A stretch of 64,000 nucleotides of DNA. It comes from Ceratothoa steindachneri (lineage: Eukaryota; Arthropoda; Malacostraca; Isopoda; Cymothoidae). Shown here in pieces: positions 30,236-41,495 of the stretch. A program made the position numbers and the translations under genes. Each line of letters starts with the position of its first letter. Position 1 is the stretch's first letter. The stretch covers positions 107,646,557 through 107,710,556 of the forward strand of contig OZ018321.1 in assembly GCA_963969495.1 (NCBI GenBank), written 5' to 3'. The notes below the pieces were generated by a model. That model saw only the letters and a program-made list of their open reading frames with translations, ran no database searches and was not told the DNA's origin.

Positions 30236-33000
30236 TCAATTGTTTTGCGTCCCTAAACGGCCACTTTTCAAGACTTTGTCTAGTCTTGACTTGAACTGGT
30301 CAACAGATTCACTGTTGACAACTTCCACTGGAAGTGCGTTCCACTTACCGCAGATACTGTAAGTGAAATTTTTTTCACACAGATTGCGGTTGTAACGCTT
30401 CAGTTCAAGTTTGAAGCCGTTATTGCACGTTCTGTTCTCACTTATTGTGAAAATATCCCGGTAGTCAACATCGTCGAACCCTCGAAGTATTTTGAAAATT
30501 TCGATGAGCTGACCACGCAGTCTACGGGTTTCCAGCGAGAACAGATTTAATGCCTTAGTCTATCCTCATAACTTTTATTTTGTATAGAGTGGATCAGCTT
30601 GGTTGCCCTAGCTTGTACGCGTCCCAACCTTGCGATATCCTTTCGAAACGAAGGACTCCAAAATTGTACGGCATACTCCAGGTGCGGCCGAACGAGGGAG
30701 TTGTACAGACAAAGTACTATCTCCTTGTTACGGTATCCAAACTGGCGCTTTATGTAGCCTAACATCCTTTGGGCTTTCTTCTCTGCCTCGATGCACTGTT
30801 TCGAGAACTTGAGGTCGCTAGTGATAGTTACACCCAAGTCCTTCTCAGTGTCACTCGATTCAAGAGCAATGCCCTTAAGGATATACTGAGATTGGGGGTT
30901 TATGTAGCCGATATGCATCACTTTGCATTTGTTTACGTTAAAAGGCATTTGTCACGTGTCCGACCACTCCTCAATCTTCCCAATATCTTCCTACAGGCGG
31001 GCAGTATTTCCATCCCCTGCAACGTTCATACCAAGCTTGGTATCGTTGGCAAATTTGGAAATCTTGGCAACCATGTCACCGTCCATGTCGTTAACGTAGA
31101 TGATGAATAATAGTGGTCCCAGGACAGAACCTTGAGGCACCCCGCTAGTAACGGGCACCCACTCAGAAGCCTGTCCATTCACCACCACCCGTTGCCGTCT
31201 GCCACTTAGCCAGTTCTCGATCCAGCCGGCTACTTTTCCGTCTATGCCCAGCGCTCTCACTTTCCGGAGAAGGCGGCGGTGTGGTACCTTATCAAAGGTT
31301 TTCTGAAAGTCTAAGTAGACCACATCCACCGCCTTGTTACGATGGTGCTCACTGAACACGAAGTGGAAGAATTCCACAAGGTTCGTCAGGCATAACCGTT
31401 GCCTTCGGAAGCCGTGCTGGGAACTCCTCAGTAGCAGGTTTGACTCTAAATACGACGTCATTTTGTCCACCATCATGCTTTCCATGAGTTTACCGACTAT
31501 CGAAGTCAGACTGATAGGTCGGTAGTTTGACCGTTGGCTACGGTCTCCTTCCTTGAAGATAGTAGTCACCTCCGCCTGACGCCAGTCTCTAGGAACGCAT
31601 TCGGTCCGGATTGGCATGTTGAAGATTGCGCTCAGGTGTCGTGACACTTGATCGCGCACTTCTTTCAACACTTTAGGTAGAAAGCCATCCGGGCCCGATG
31701 ACTTATTCGTCTTTAGGTCAGTGATCTTCTTTTCTATTTCTTCTTCGGTGAAGTCCATATCCTCCAGCTTTTTCCCCCGAGTAGGAATCCATTGGCTGGG
31801 GGATGGGACCACACTCTTCAGTAAATACTGAAGAGAAGTAGTCGTTGAGGAGGTTAGCATTTTCTGCATCTGAATGCTTTAATGCCCCCTCCTCATTTCT
31901 CAAAGGGCTAAATGTTCGACGGATTGGTTTACGGCTGTTCACATATCCAAAAAACTCCTTGGATTCTCTTTACAGTCTCGCCACTCGGAGTTCCTCAGAC
32001 CGCTTAGCCGCCCTTATGCTGGACTTCACTCTCCTGGCTAGCCTCCGGTATTCTTCAAAGTCGCCCGAGATCTTCGATTGCCGGTACACAGTTCTCTTCT
32101 CCCTAAGCAGTTCGCCGATTTCTCGATTAAACCACTTTGGTTTAACAGAAGACCGATGGGGACATTTCAGAGGGATGAAACGTGATTGAAGACTCATGAA
32201 TGTAGTTTTGAAACTGTTCCACGAGTCTTCAACAACATCGCACACTTCGAGCCTCGCGTCAGTCAGTCCAGCACGAAGACCTGCAAAGTCTGCTCATTTC
32301 AAATCGAGTTTCCTCGATTTACTAGTTCAGGCCCTGCCTTCGGGACTTTGACTCCAAATCTAATTAGTCGGTGGTCACTGCCACCGACCTCTTCGCCAAC
32401 AGAGAGGTCCTCAACGATGTCATCCTCAGAGGTGAAAACAAAGTCGAGGATATTGTCTCCTCTCGTTGGCTCTCTCACCCATTGAGTGAGGAACTCGTTG
32501 TTCGCGAACTCCAGAAGTAGTGCGTTCTCGCCACAGGGTTCTCTGGTTTCCCAGTCAACTTGTGTGTTGAAATCCCCCCATGACGATACACACTCTGTCT
32601 TCGACAAGTTCTCCTAGTAGCTGGTACAGATCTCTGTCCTTTTTCAACGAGTTGGGCAGTAGGTCTATAAAGCACCAGGATCCTGTATTTGGCAGGACCT
32701 ATCTCTAGGTCAACACCTAGTAGTTCATGGTCGGATACGATGTTGCAATCCGTCGAGTTGAGAGTATCCTTGACATACAACATCACACCAACACCCTCTC
32801 TGTCTGGCCTATCTTTCAGGAAGAGTTGGTAACCGGGAATCGTGAATTCACCTTCAAAATCTCGGCTTGAGGTTTTTATCCACGACTCCGTTATGGCCAC
32901 CATCTCCGGTTCTTCTGTTGCTACGAGGCCACGAAGTTCTAGAAACTTGTTTCTGATAGACCTCGCATTAAACAGAACTTTGAGGGAGTCCCTGACTGTA
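30236..33000 (-). pseudogene. CR1-like ORF2: endonuclease and reverse transcriptase
   Basis: EN starts near 32,990 (VLFNARSIRNK) and shows MVAITESWI near 32,900, GDFNTQVDWE near 32,570 and GSDHRLIRFG near 32,370. A linker with PKWFNREIGELLREKRTVYR follows near 32,130. RT blocks are [14 protein letters not shown] (31,710), [16 protein letters not shown] (31,520), [15 protein letters not shown] (31,300), [14 protein letters not shown] (31,130) and FANDTKLG (about 31,050). In the last, the second catalytic aspartate pair reads Asn-Asp. The C-terminus (SLVRPHLEYAVQFWSPSF; SICGKWNALPVEVV) ends at a TGA at 30,236-30,238. Frame breaks lie near 32,600, 31,870, 30,960 and 30,545. No RNase H domain follows. 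Confidence 0.88.
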
Positions 33001-33009
33001 GGACTCCCT

Positions 33010-34255
33010 ACGCTCTTCCGTTTCCCGCTTTCTTTCTCTGTGCCGGGGTCACTCCCCTCTTTGTGACTTCAGAAAAGGTCGTTCTTGGAGTAACACGGGT
33101 GTACTGGCGTACGTCCTCCTTTACTCGGGGTCTGACACTTCTTTGGGTCCGCCCCACAACATCTTGGATCATGTTCGCGAGTGCAGCTTTCCCTTTAAAG
33201 GAAAGATGAACTCCGTCCCTTTTATACAGGTCATTTCTCCCGTAAAAGGTGCGGTAGGGGTCTACAAAAAAGACTCCTTCCGCCGTACAAAGATCTCCCA
33301 GGCGTGGTTTATCGAGATGTTCCTCCGGTGAGCATTGCGGGATGGACCTTGTCTTGGGAGTATCCCGACCACGACACGTCTGCGGGTTTTTAGCCCACAG
33401 TGGTCACCTCCTCCCATAACCGTGGTCAGGATCTTCCCGCTGGCGCCTACATTGCCTCCTCGTAGGTAGAGATCGTTGCCACTTGCCATGAGGGCAACTA
33501 CTGAGTTCTCAGAGATCTGAGATTTCTCAGCCTCCACCCTTATTTCTCCGTTCCCCTTTCCTGGAAGGCAGCTTACCTTCACACTGGTGCGAAGGCGGGC
33601 CGCTAGCAAGGGTTGTAGATCCCGCGCTTGGGAGTCACCGATCACGATGACCCTCGCGCATTTGGGTTCAGAGGACAGAGGCTTCCCTTTCAGTATGGGC
33701 TCTTTCGATTCCTCTTTCTTCCCCACTTTTTGGGTTTTTCTCTTCTTTTTCTTCTTCGTTTTTTCTTCCGTTTCTACTTTCTCTTCTGTTTTATCTACTG
33801 TTTTTCCTTTCTTACTCATCCTTTTCTTCTTTTTAACGCCCTGAGTAACCCAAGCAGCTGCTGGCTCTGGGACGTCGGATGGATGACCTATCTCTATCGA
33901 CGCGGTGCATGAGGGCCCAACAGAGGAGCCATCCGCGTCGTTGGGAGTTTCTTGTTGCTGTTGCTCTACCTTGGTGGCTTTAATCTCTGCAATGATGGCT
34001 TCGAGATGACGGATTTGAGTCAAATGCTCAGACTAGAGGATTTTCACCTTTTCTTCCAGCCGTCGTGTTTTTTCCTCAGAAGATTTAAAAAGTTCCTTAA
34101 GCTCCTGAAGTTCTGCCCTTAGGACACAGTCCGTGCAGATACTTCCACGGTGGCATTTTGAGAAACACCCATCCGGAAAATCAACGCACCACTTGTCCTT
34201 TTGGCATGTCGAGCAGGTATACTTTAACGCACCAGGTCCATTCTTTCCAGTCATG
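33010..34255 (-). pseudogene. CR1-like ORF1 with zinc finger, coiled coil and SGNH esterase
   Basis: The likely start is the ATG at about 34,253 (MTGKNGPGALKYTC). A cysteine-rich finger follows (CSTCQKDKWC, then CHRGSICTDC), with Leu/Glu heptad-like sequence to about 34,040 where one in-frame TAG (34,033-34,035) interrupts it. Then come a lysine/glutamate-rich stretch and a hydrolase domain with ARVIVIGDSQARDLQPLL (33,660), the GND block ASGNDLY (33,480) and, after a frameshift near 33,270, DGVHLSFKGKAALA (33,200). GDS, GND and DxxH are the catalytic blocks of SGNH esterases, known in CR1-group ORF1 proteins. Its exact role in transposition is unclear. Confidence 0.82.
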
Positions 34256-35177
34256 CTGAACACTTTATATCTCTGAATACTTTGTGACCACTCAATAAAA
34301 AAGAAAGGGGGTGGTGAGTTCGCCCCGCGTGAGTCGCTCCCGCCTATCGATCGGAGAAGTTTCGGATCTTTCAAAAGGCACGCTCCTTGTGCTGCTGTTC
34401 GTCCGACCGAGTCGTCAAACCTGGGCGTGCCGTGGCTCCCAACCAAGCAGCACTGACGATCCCCGCAGGGGCCATCGATTTCTCACCAGGTGAACAACGG
34501 AGCACACCCCGTACTAAACTCCTACTAGTTCCCTTCACGACTGCCAAGATCTCGGAGCAGCGTTCAATGGATATCCCGCCACACCAAGAGACTCGACCCA
34601 AGGCTTTTTATTAGCCTGGCAACCAACCTGGGAACAAAGGGCCGTCACCTCGGACCGATGCTACCAGAGGCACCCGACAACGGTCACTGGGAATGGTCAA
34701 TAATTACGCGCCAGGGAAGGGGTTAACGGGGCACTACCCTCATCCCATTCATGGTGCCCCAACGCCTAGGACACCTCTAGTCCTAGTCTCTCGCAACCAG
34801 TGAGCGTCGATTGGCGTTGTTTATAGAGGTTCCAGAGCCTCTCTTCTGACGCATTAGGTAGCTGCCAGGTCCTTATATGTAGATAGTGGAGAAAAAGGAG
34901 AAGAGTGACATGATAGGAGTAGGCTTTTTTTGTTTTTTTCTTTTTGTATAAGTGGGAGAGATAGGATAAAAGTAAAAAAAAGGAGAAAGATAGAGTAAAA
35001 AAAGGAAGGAATGACGCACTTAGTCTGGAGTCTCGTTTTCGACCAAATCGACAAGGAAAGCCCTACCGGGGGTACCAAGAAGAGGTAGCTCCACCAACAT
35101 AGCTCCAAAAGTCAAAGGTACACACAAGCTCTCATCCCGCGACAAGGGGGCGTCACCTCTCCCTCTACTTTCTTTAT

Positions 35178-35409
<232 letters not shown>

Positions 35410-37328
35410 AAAACACCAGAGATCTCTTTATTTTCGTTCATATGTCTTTTGTCAATGATTAATCAATAATCAATAAATCCATCTCTCTCTAGCAATTGTG
35501 ATTCTGAAAATTCCATCGTCATCTTTCTTCGAGAATGGGCCCTTGGTTCCGATTTTAAGTGCATCAAGTGGAACTTTTGCTTGTGTAGGTTTTTTTCTTA
35601 TTGGGTAGGGCGTGTTAAGGTTGTTCGACCCCCCCCCCCACACACTCTTCTTTTGATGGTGATGGGGAGGCCATTGCGAAATAATGGCCGATTTCGTTAA
35701 AACTGTTGCACAATTTCTTTGCCTATATGACTGATTCCGAAGGAGTCGATCATACTGCCCCTCTCAAAAAGGCTGCTTCTATTTTAATTCCTCGCGCCCC
35801 TCGTTGCGACCTCTCATATTTTCCCATTTTTAAAATGATAAATTCCTGCCGGGGGATTGGGGGGGGGGTACGGTTTGCTGGTGATTGATCATTGTCGGTT
35901 ATTAATGTTTTTTAAATTATCCCACTCGATCTTTGGCTGTAGAAAGTTTCTAGCAGTAGAATCCAACCCTGGTACTTGGTTCGAGAAATCGTAAATTGCG
36001 GTTAAAACTTCGATACGCCAGGGTTCTGTACCCCGACGCCTTCCTCGGGTTGGCAAACCCCGAGCAACCCGGGCTCATATTAATCCCCTGGAGACCTTAA
36101 ATCCAAAAGGACTATGTGGTAATGACGGTCAAATGAACAAGGTATTAGACCGTAACGTGGAATAACTACATTTCAAAGGTGTATTATACTACCCAAACTT
36201 GCCCATAACAATTAATTTTGGGTACATTACGACCCTAGTCTAGAAATGTTATAAACACAATTTGTTCCTAGTTTGTTTCAAGTTTGGGGATCAAGAAAAC
36301 TTAATAAGGATTCCCTTGAGCCACTTTGCTTCACAGGCTCATAATCCTCCTTTCCTGTAATTCTGTGTAAAGTGGCGTAATTCTAAACTACTTCAAACGC
36401 TTATGGGTTAAGATCACGACCGCAAACTATAGCACTAAATTAAAGCAAACGACCACAACCCTGGTTTCCCAGACAACTTTGAAACCCGGACAGAATCACG
36501 AACGAATAGGTCAAACTGGATCTTAGGTGTCGTAGAATGACCCTTTGTTTTGATCCCTCTACTCTTTGACACCCTTTTAGTAGCGGTATGCTTTAAGGGG
36601 AGTGAGTTACTTCTATGATGAAGTAGGCTTTGTTCTAAGAGTGCTATTTTAGTGGTTTAGTCCTTAAGGAAGAGCTATTTTTAAACACATAACGATAAGA
36701 GGAAACACCAGAATCTACCAAAATAAACATGTATTTTAAATTAAATATTACAAACCAACAGTAAACACATTTCTATATTTGGCCTCAAAGAATTTTCAAT
36801 GACAAAACATAAACAAGTAGGCTTGCAGTAAACATACCAATTGCCAATTAGTATTTTTATCACGACCCTATTTGATTAGCATAAAACATTAAATTAACGT
36901 ACTGTCATCTACAAACACATATGACCTAGGTTCAAGAATAATGGTTTCTACTCTCCTTTAAAACGTGGGACGTACTAAACTTCTACTATCGCAATAGAGA
37001 TATAAATGTTATTGTTAACTTACAGGTAGGTATTAGGGATTGTCGGATGTCGCTGGAGGACTTATCTCTCGCTTTGAAGTGTGGTGGTCGCTGCTTGAAT
37101 TTTCGTCGCCTGTGACGGGGGCTGATTCTTCAACGTAATTAAAGAACGGGAGCTCGTTGGGGCAGGGTTCTTCTCCTCTCACTCTTACGGTGCTTGAGAT
37201 GTGAGAATCACTCGAGTGTGAGCGGCTTTGCTTTTCTTCAGTCGGACTTCTTTGCAGACGGAAAAGGCTTCTTCGGTATGGCACCGATATAAAACTTGAC
37301 TATTTAGGTTAATACGGCCCTGAAAGGG

Positions 37329-37510
37329 GGGATCGATTTTCTCAATCTGATCCTATCGTTTCTCACGGAAATAGTCTTGTATGGCTGAAGGATCGATCTT
37401 TACGAACTAATCTTTCTTCTGGCGAATCGACTTCTAATAATCTTCTTGTCTGGCCGATGGATCGATCTTCACGACCTAATCCTATTCTGGCGTATCGACT
37501 TCAGATAATC
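37329..37510. repeat. Imperfect tandem repeat of about 65-70 bp
   Basis: Two clear units begin TGGCTGAAGGATCGATC (37,382) and TGGCCGATGGATCGATC (37,454), each ending in TCGACTTCnnATAATC. A weaker third copy begins with GGATCGATTTTCTC near 37,330. It is followed by 0.85 kb without recognisable features. Confidence 0.7.
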
Positions 37511-38355
37511 CCTTTCTCTTTCTTTGCGGGGCTTATTTATAGGCGGATTGCCGCCCCATCTAAAGGGGGAAGTGACCAGGCCACAGATGCAAAGGGGGGG
37601 GGGGAGCGAATGGTGAGTTAGCATCTGGGGAGAGCGAGAATTCCTGAGGTGGCACTGGGGTGCCCAAGTCAGCTCGCAAATTATAGGCTCGCAACCGCAC
37701 CGCTACTTGGCGTGCCTTCTGACTCGCACCGCTTTTTTTTCCATAACCACGGGTTTATGGGTCTCGTAGGTAATTCGATCGTTAGAGCGTCGTTTAAGGA
37801 CCTTAGGTGGTCGCCTTCAAACATATGTTAGCTCCAACTGCCCACAGCGGCGGGGAGATCACACATGGTAAGCATTTTCGCCGGCTACCTTTCCCACGCT
37901 TCTCCTCATGAAGGGGGGGGGGGGCTTGAATGTACCTATACTCCTACAGGATGCTTAATGTAGCCATTTCTCCACATTAGGGTTCCTTTACCTCAAACCC
38001 CACTCGGTTTGATTAAACAAAGACTTATTTTATATATCTCCCTAGAACAAAATCCTAGAAATATGTAAGGTAATTTATATGGTTTATGTAGGCCCACCCA
38101 GACCGGCAACGAGGCACTTATTTTATTTATTCATTCATATGTAAAGCGCATGTCATTCACGGAGGTCACTGGTACCCAGACAATAGGGCATAAATGAGTG
38201 AAACTTAATAGTTGTGGAACGATTAATCGAATCGAGAATCGGAAGAGGGTTTTTTTTTTCAGAAAGTGGAATTGAGAGAATTGTACCGTGATTTCCGATT
38301 CTAAAACGACTCCTACTTTAACGAGTAAAAAATAATAATAATACATGGAGTTTGG

Positions 38356-38643
38356 CAAGGCCGGCCCAAGCCTTTATGGGGCCTTAAGCAGAATTTCATT
38401 CAGGGCCCCCGCCGCACCACCACAAACACACTAGATGCTTGATCATTTCATAACCTACACTGTCAGTGTAACACATCCACTATCATCTGCAATTGCAAAT
38501 GATATAAAAATCGATTTTTTTGTAATACCATTTAATTTATATTAATTACTACTCGTTGTTTTTCTTTTCTTTAAAAAAATGTTTTATCGCTCGTGGGGGT
38601 CCTAAGCGATCGGTTAGTTCGATAATGCCTCGCGCCAGTCCTG
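38356..38643 (+). mobile_element. Non-autonomous hAT element (288 bp) with 8-bp target duplication
   Basis: The left end is CAAGGCCGGCCCAAGCC and the right end, read on the other strand, is CAGGACTGGCGCGAGGC: imperfect terminal inverted repeats of the hAT type. Flanks GAGTTTGG (38,348-38,355) and GAGTTAGG (38,644-38,651) form an 8-bp target duplication with one mismatch. No ORF is present, so movement would need a transposase from elsewhere. Confidence 0.8.
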
Positions 38644-38813
38644 GAGTTAGGAAATTAAAATTATATATTTCTGTCACATTTGGTAACGGTAACTGCAATT
38701 GTGAATAAGCATCTAGACAATTAATTAAATAACTAAATAGACTAAATTTCGGTGTAGGAAATTTAAGTCTGGACGAATTTGGCCGTGAAACGTAAAATAT
38801 CTACGAGGGGCAG

Positions 38814-39151
38814 TCAATAAGTTTTGCGATCGGTAGGGCAAAACAAAGGAAGTGGGATGGCTGGTTGTGGGGGGTGTTAGGACAAGTTATGACAAGTCGG
38901 ACCTGCAGCCGCACGCTCCTGCCTGGTCTATTTAAGATGCAGTAGCTGATCGCAGATCGTCAATCACACATTTTTCAACAATGGAGAAGGTTGAGCACCG
39001 CGCAGTGATAAAATTTTTGACCAAGGAAGGCAAGAATGCAAATGAGATCCATGAACGCATGGTTGCAGTGCATACCGACACAACCTCTTCCTATGCAACC
39101 ATTGCTCGCTGGAATAGGGAGTTCCGCCATGGTCGTGAGTCCCTTGAAAAT
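38814..39151 (+). mobile_element. Mariner 5' fragment: terminal repeat and transposase N-terminus
   Basis: CGAGGGGCAGTCAATAAG at 38,814 follows a TA, as mariner ends do. The ATG at 38,981 begins MEKVEHRAVIKFLTKEGKNA, then SYATIARWNREFRHGRES, the paired helix-turn-helix that binds the terminal repeat. After 57 codons the frame runs straight into LINE-alpha sequence at 39,152, giving a 231-codon chimeric ORF that is probably accidental. The catalytic domain is absent. Confidence 0.85.
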
Positions 39152-39678
39152 GACACCGGCCTTCGCCTTGCGACCGGTGCCTTCCGCACTTTCCCCATTG
39201 AGAGCCTACGAGTTGATGCTGGAGAGATGACACTCGCTCTGCGCCGCGTGCAGTGCATCACTCGCCTGTACGCGCGAGCCCGGCGCCTCCCTCAGTCGCC
39301 AACAGCTCTCACTACATCCGCAGCTGATCTCGACGGTGCCTATGCCGCCGAGAGACGCCAGTCATACCCTAAGCCCTTTGGGTTTAGGGCCAGGAAACTC
39401 CTTCGAGAGCTAGGTATAGCTCTCGGGCCGGTGGCGCCCCTGGTTCTGGCCAGGACGCCACCCTGGAGGGTACCACATTTAGCTATTTGTCGCCAGGCCT
39501 CTGTTCCCAAAGCTTGTACACCGCCGGGAGTATTGCGTTCAACCTTTTTGGAGCACACCTCGTGTCACGCGGGGCTTTGCCAGGCGCTGCGTCTGTCTTC
39601 ACGGCCGAGCTGGTGGCAATACACCACTCGGTACGGGAGATTACCTGACGTGCCCGGTTCGGAGACCGGATTGTGATC
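39152..39678 (+). mobile_element. LINE-alpha fragment alpha6 (RT-RNase H linker)
   Basis: Matches alpha1 from CACCGGCCTTCGCCTTGCG (alpha1 25,727) to GACCGGATTGTGATC (alpha1 26,333). It has an internal deletion near 39,571 removing the start of RNase H including its first aspartate, and TGA near 39,647. Both ends are truncated; there is no A-tail. Mariner sequence lies on its left and hAT sequence on its right, so it looks like a repair-captured piece. Confidence 0.88.
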
Positions 39679-39800
39679 CTTTGTCTCGTCCACTAATATT
39701 GAAAAATATTTTGCTTTTCTAACTTGTGCAGATATTTCACTCATAATTTTGTTGCCAACAAAATTATTCAGGAGACATGTAGTGGCCATATCGTTTTTGC
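39679..39800 (-). pseudogene. hAT transposase scrap
   Basis: The minus strand encodes NNFVGNKIMSEISAQVRKA and KYFSILVDETKD. The latter is the start of the RNase H-like catalytic fold of hAT transposases, where the aspartate in VDET is catalytic. It is cut by alpha6 at 39,679 immediately after this motif. Upstream frames have stops. Confidence 0.7.
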
Positions 39801-40238
39801 ATCTTCTTGTGCAGAGTTTTGTTAGTGCCGGCTAGTATCTCGTGTTTCAATAAAGTTTCCTCTATTAGCAGATGTTCCACTCTAATCATGGCCACCGTAT
39901 GGTACCCCTTGTCTATCAAGTAAACTTGTGACACGAAGCAAGCATTTCACATGTTCTCAGTTATCTTTTATTTCATTCGCTCTATTGGTACCCAGTTTGT
40001 TCTTGAGAGAGACTAATTACAGCTTTCAGGTTTAACTACCCGCGCATAAAATTTATATGCCGTTTACTTTGAGCATGTTTTTCTAGTAATTCTGAACTAT
40101 CCTTCCATTTGCAAAATCCTACATCAATAAATGTTTATGGTAAATAAACCTCACCTTTCCATACTACTTTACTGCCAAAATGTCTACATGCAAAACAAAA
40201 GACACTATCCTGTTGTCGTGAATATTCAAGCCACTTAT

Positions 40239-40404
40239 ATTAGGTTGAGCACTAAGTTTTTGCGTTTTTTTAATGTTGTGTTGATTTAAGTTTTGTTGAC
40301 ATGATTTGTGCACATATTAAGAAACAATAATAAATAATGAGAGCAAAATTTGCAAAGGTTAGGCTAAGTCTCTTAACAACGTCGACTATTAGGCTTTTGC
40401 TAAG
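40239..40404 (+). mobile_element. Mariner 5' end fragment (terminal repeat only)
   Basis: TTAGGTTGAGCACTAAGTTT at 40,239 is a typical mariner terminus. It is followed by leader-like sequence similar to that of the next mariner (GTTGTGTT, TTTAAGTTTTG), but no transposase of its own follows. A related terminus begins at about 40,411. Confidence 0.55.
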
Positions 40405-41495
40405 GCTACGTCTTGAAGTTGAGTAATAAGTCATTGCGGTTTATTTGAAAGTTGTGTTAATTTAATTTTTGTTCTGTTCCTTCAAAATGGAATGTCAAGT
40501 TGAAAGAAAGGCGCATTTTCGACACTTGTTGTTATTCATTTTCAATCGAGACGGTAACAATGCAAACGCATCCAAAGCTCGTCGCGATATTTGTGCTGTG
40601 TACGGAGAAAATGCTTTATCAGAAAGGACAGCTCAATGGTGGTTTTCACGTTTCAAAAACGGTAATTTCAATCTTAATGACGAAGAACGTTCTGGTCGCT
40701 CCATTAAGTTGGATGAAGATCGATTGAACGACCTTCATGAAAATCCTGAATCGACTAGAGAATTGGCGTGTGATCACAAAACTGTAGTGAATCACCTTCA
40801 TTCGATGGGAAAAGTTCAAAAACTCGGTGCATGGGTTCCGCACGCTTTGAGCGAAAGCAACAAACTTCAACGCTTCCTCGATTGCCGCAGGTTTGCTTGC
40901 TCGTCACAAGGCTACTCGTGGATATAAGGAAAGATTTCTTCACCGCATCATCACTGGCGACGAAAAGTGGTGTGTTTATATCAACATGAACCATCGAAAA
41001 TAATGGTTTAGCCCCAATAAAAAACACTTCCGCGATTAAAGCAAGGGGGGATTGTGGGATTGTGGAGGCATCATTCTTTATGAGCCCCTTGCGAACAACG
41101 AGATTGTCAATGCAGAACTCTATGTTCAACAAATGTATCGACTCGCCAAATCTATTCGTGAAAAGCGACCTCATCGACGTTATGGAGTCCTGCAACACGA
41201 CAATGCTCGTCCTCACATTACCAATATGACAAAAGACGCCATCCAAACGCTTAATTGGGAAATCCTGCTGCATCCTCCATATTCGCCAGACTTGGCTCCA
41301 TCGGATTTCCATCTGTTCCGATCGCTCTCCAACAATTTGTGCGGCGTTTCGTGCAATACTGATGTGGAATTAAGAACTTGGTAGACGAATTCTTTGAGTC
41401 AAAATCCAGAGATTTTTATTGCAGAGGCATCGAAAAACTAGTTGAACGTTGGGAAGAAGTTGTAAATAACAACGGAGAAATACATTATTGATTAA
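40405..41495 (+). pseudogene. Mariner transposase, DD34D, frameshifted
   Basis: Cut-and-paste transposase. The open frame at 40,469-40,927 gives the N-terminal helix-turn-helix pair (ERKAHFRHLLLFIFNRDG; SERTAQWWFSRFKNGNF; DHKTVVNHLHSMGKV). A frameshift near 40,890 leads to HRIITGDEKWCVY, the first catalytic aspartate. The next frame (41,052-41,384) has HDNARPH and YSPDLAPSD, whose aspartates are separated by 34 residues as in mariner (DD34D). TAA at about 41,001 and further shifts make it inactive. A left terminal repeat lies near 40,411; I could not find a convincing right one. Confidence 0.85.

Larger units (their letters stand above)
30150..34850 (-). mobile_element. CR1-like LINE, nearly complete, minus strand
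   Basis: A non-LTR retrotransposon without RNase H. Reading leftwards: a 5' noncoding part from about 34,850 (boundary uncertain), ORF1 with zinc finger, coiled coil and esterase, ORF2 with APE endonuclease and RT, and a short 3' end with a stem-loop. ORF1 has one TAG and one frameshift, and ORF2 has several frame breaks. Decay is light compared with the other CR1 relics here, so the insertion is fairly recent. It separates the gypsy scrap at 29.7-30.1 kb from a TA array at 35.2 kb. Confidence 0.88.

Noticed and set aside
33587..33912. Phe-rich plus-strand ORFs opposite the CR1-like ORF1
   Set aside because: They are the complement of the Lys/Glu-rich linker of ORF1.
37033..37284. 83-codon minus ORF rich in Ser and Glu
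   Set aside because: No recognisable domain, no homologue I can name and no context. Length is within chance expectation.
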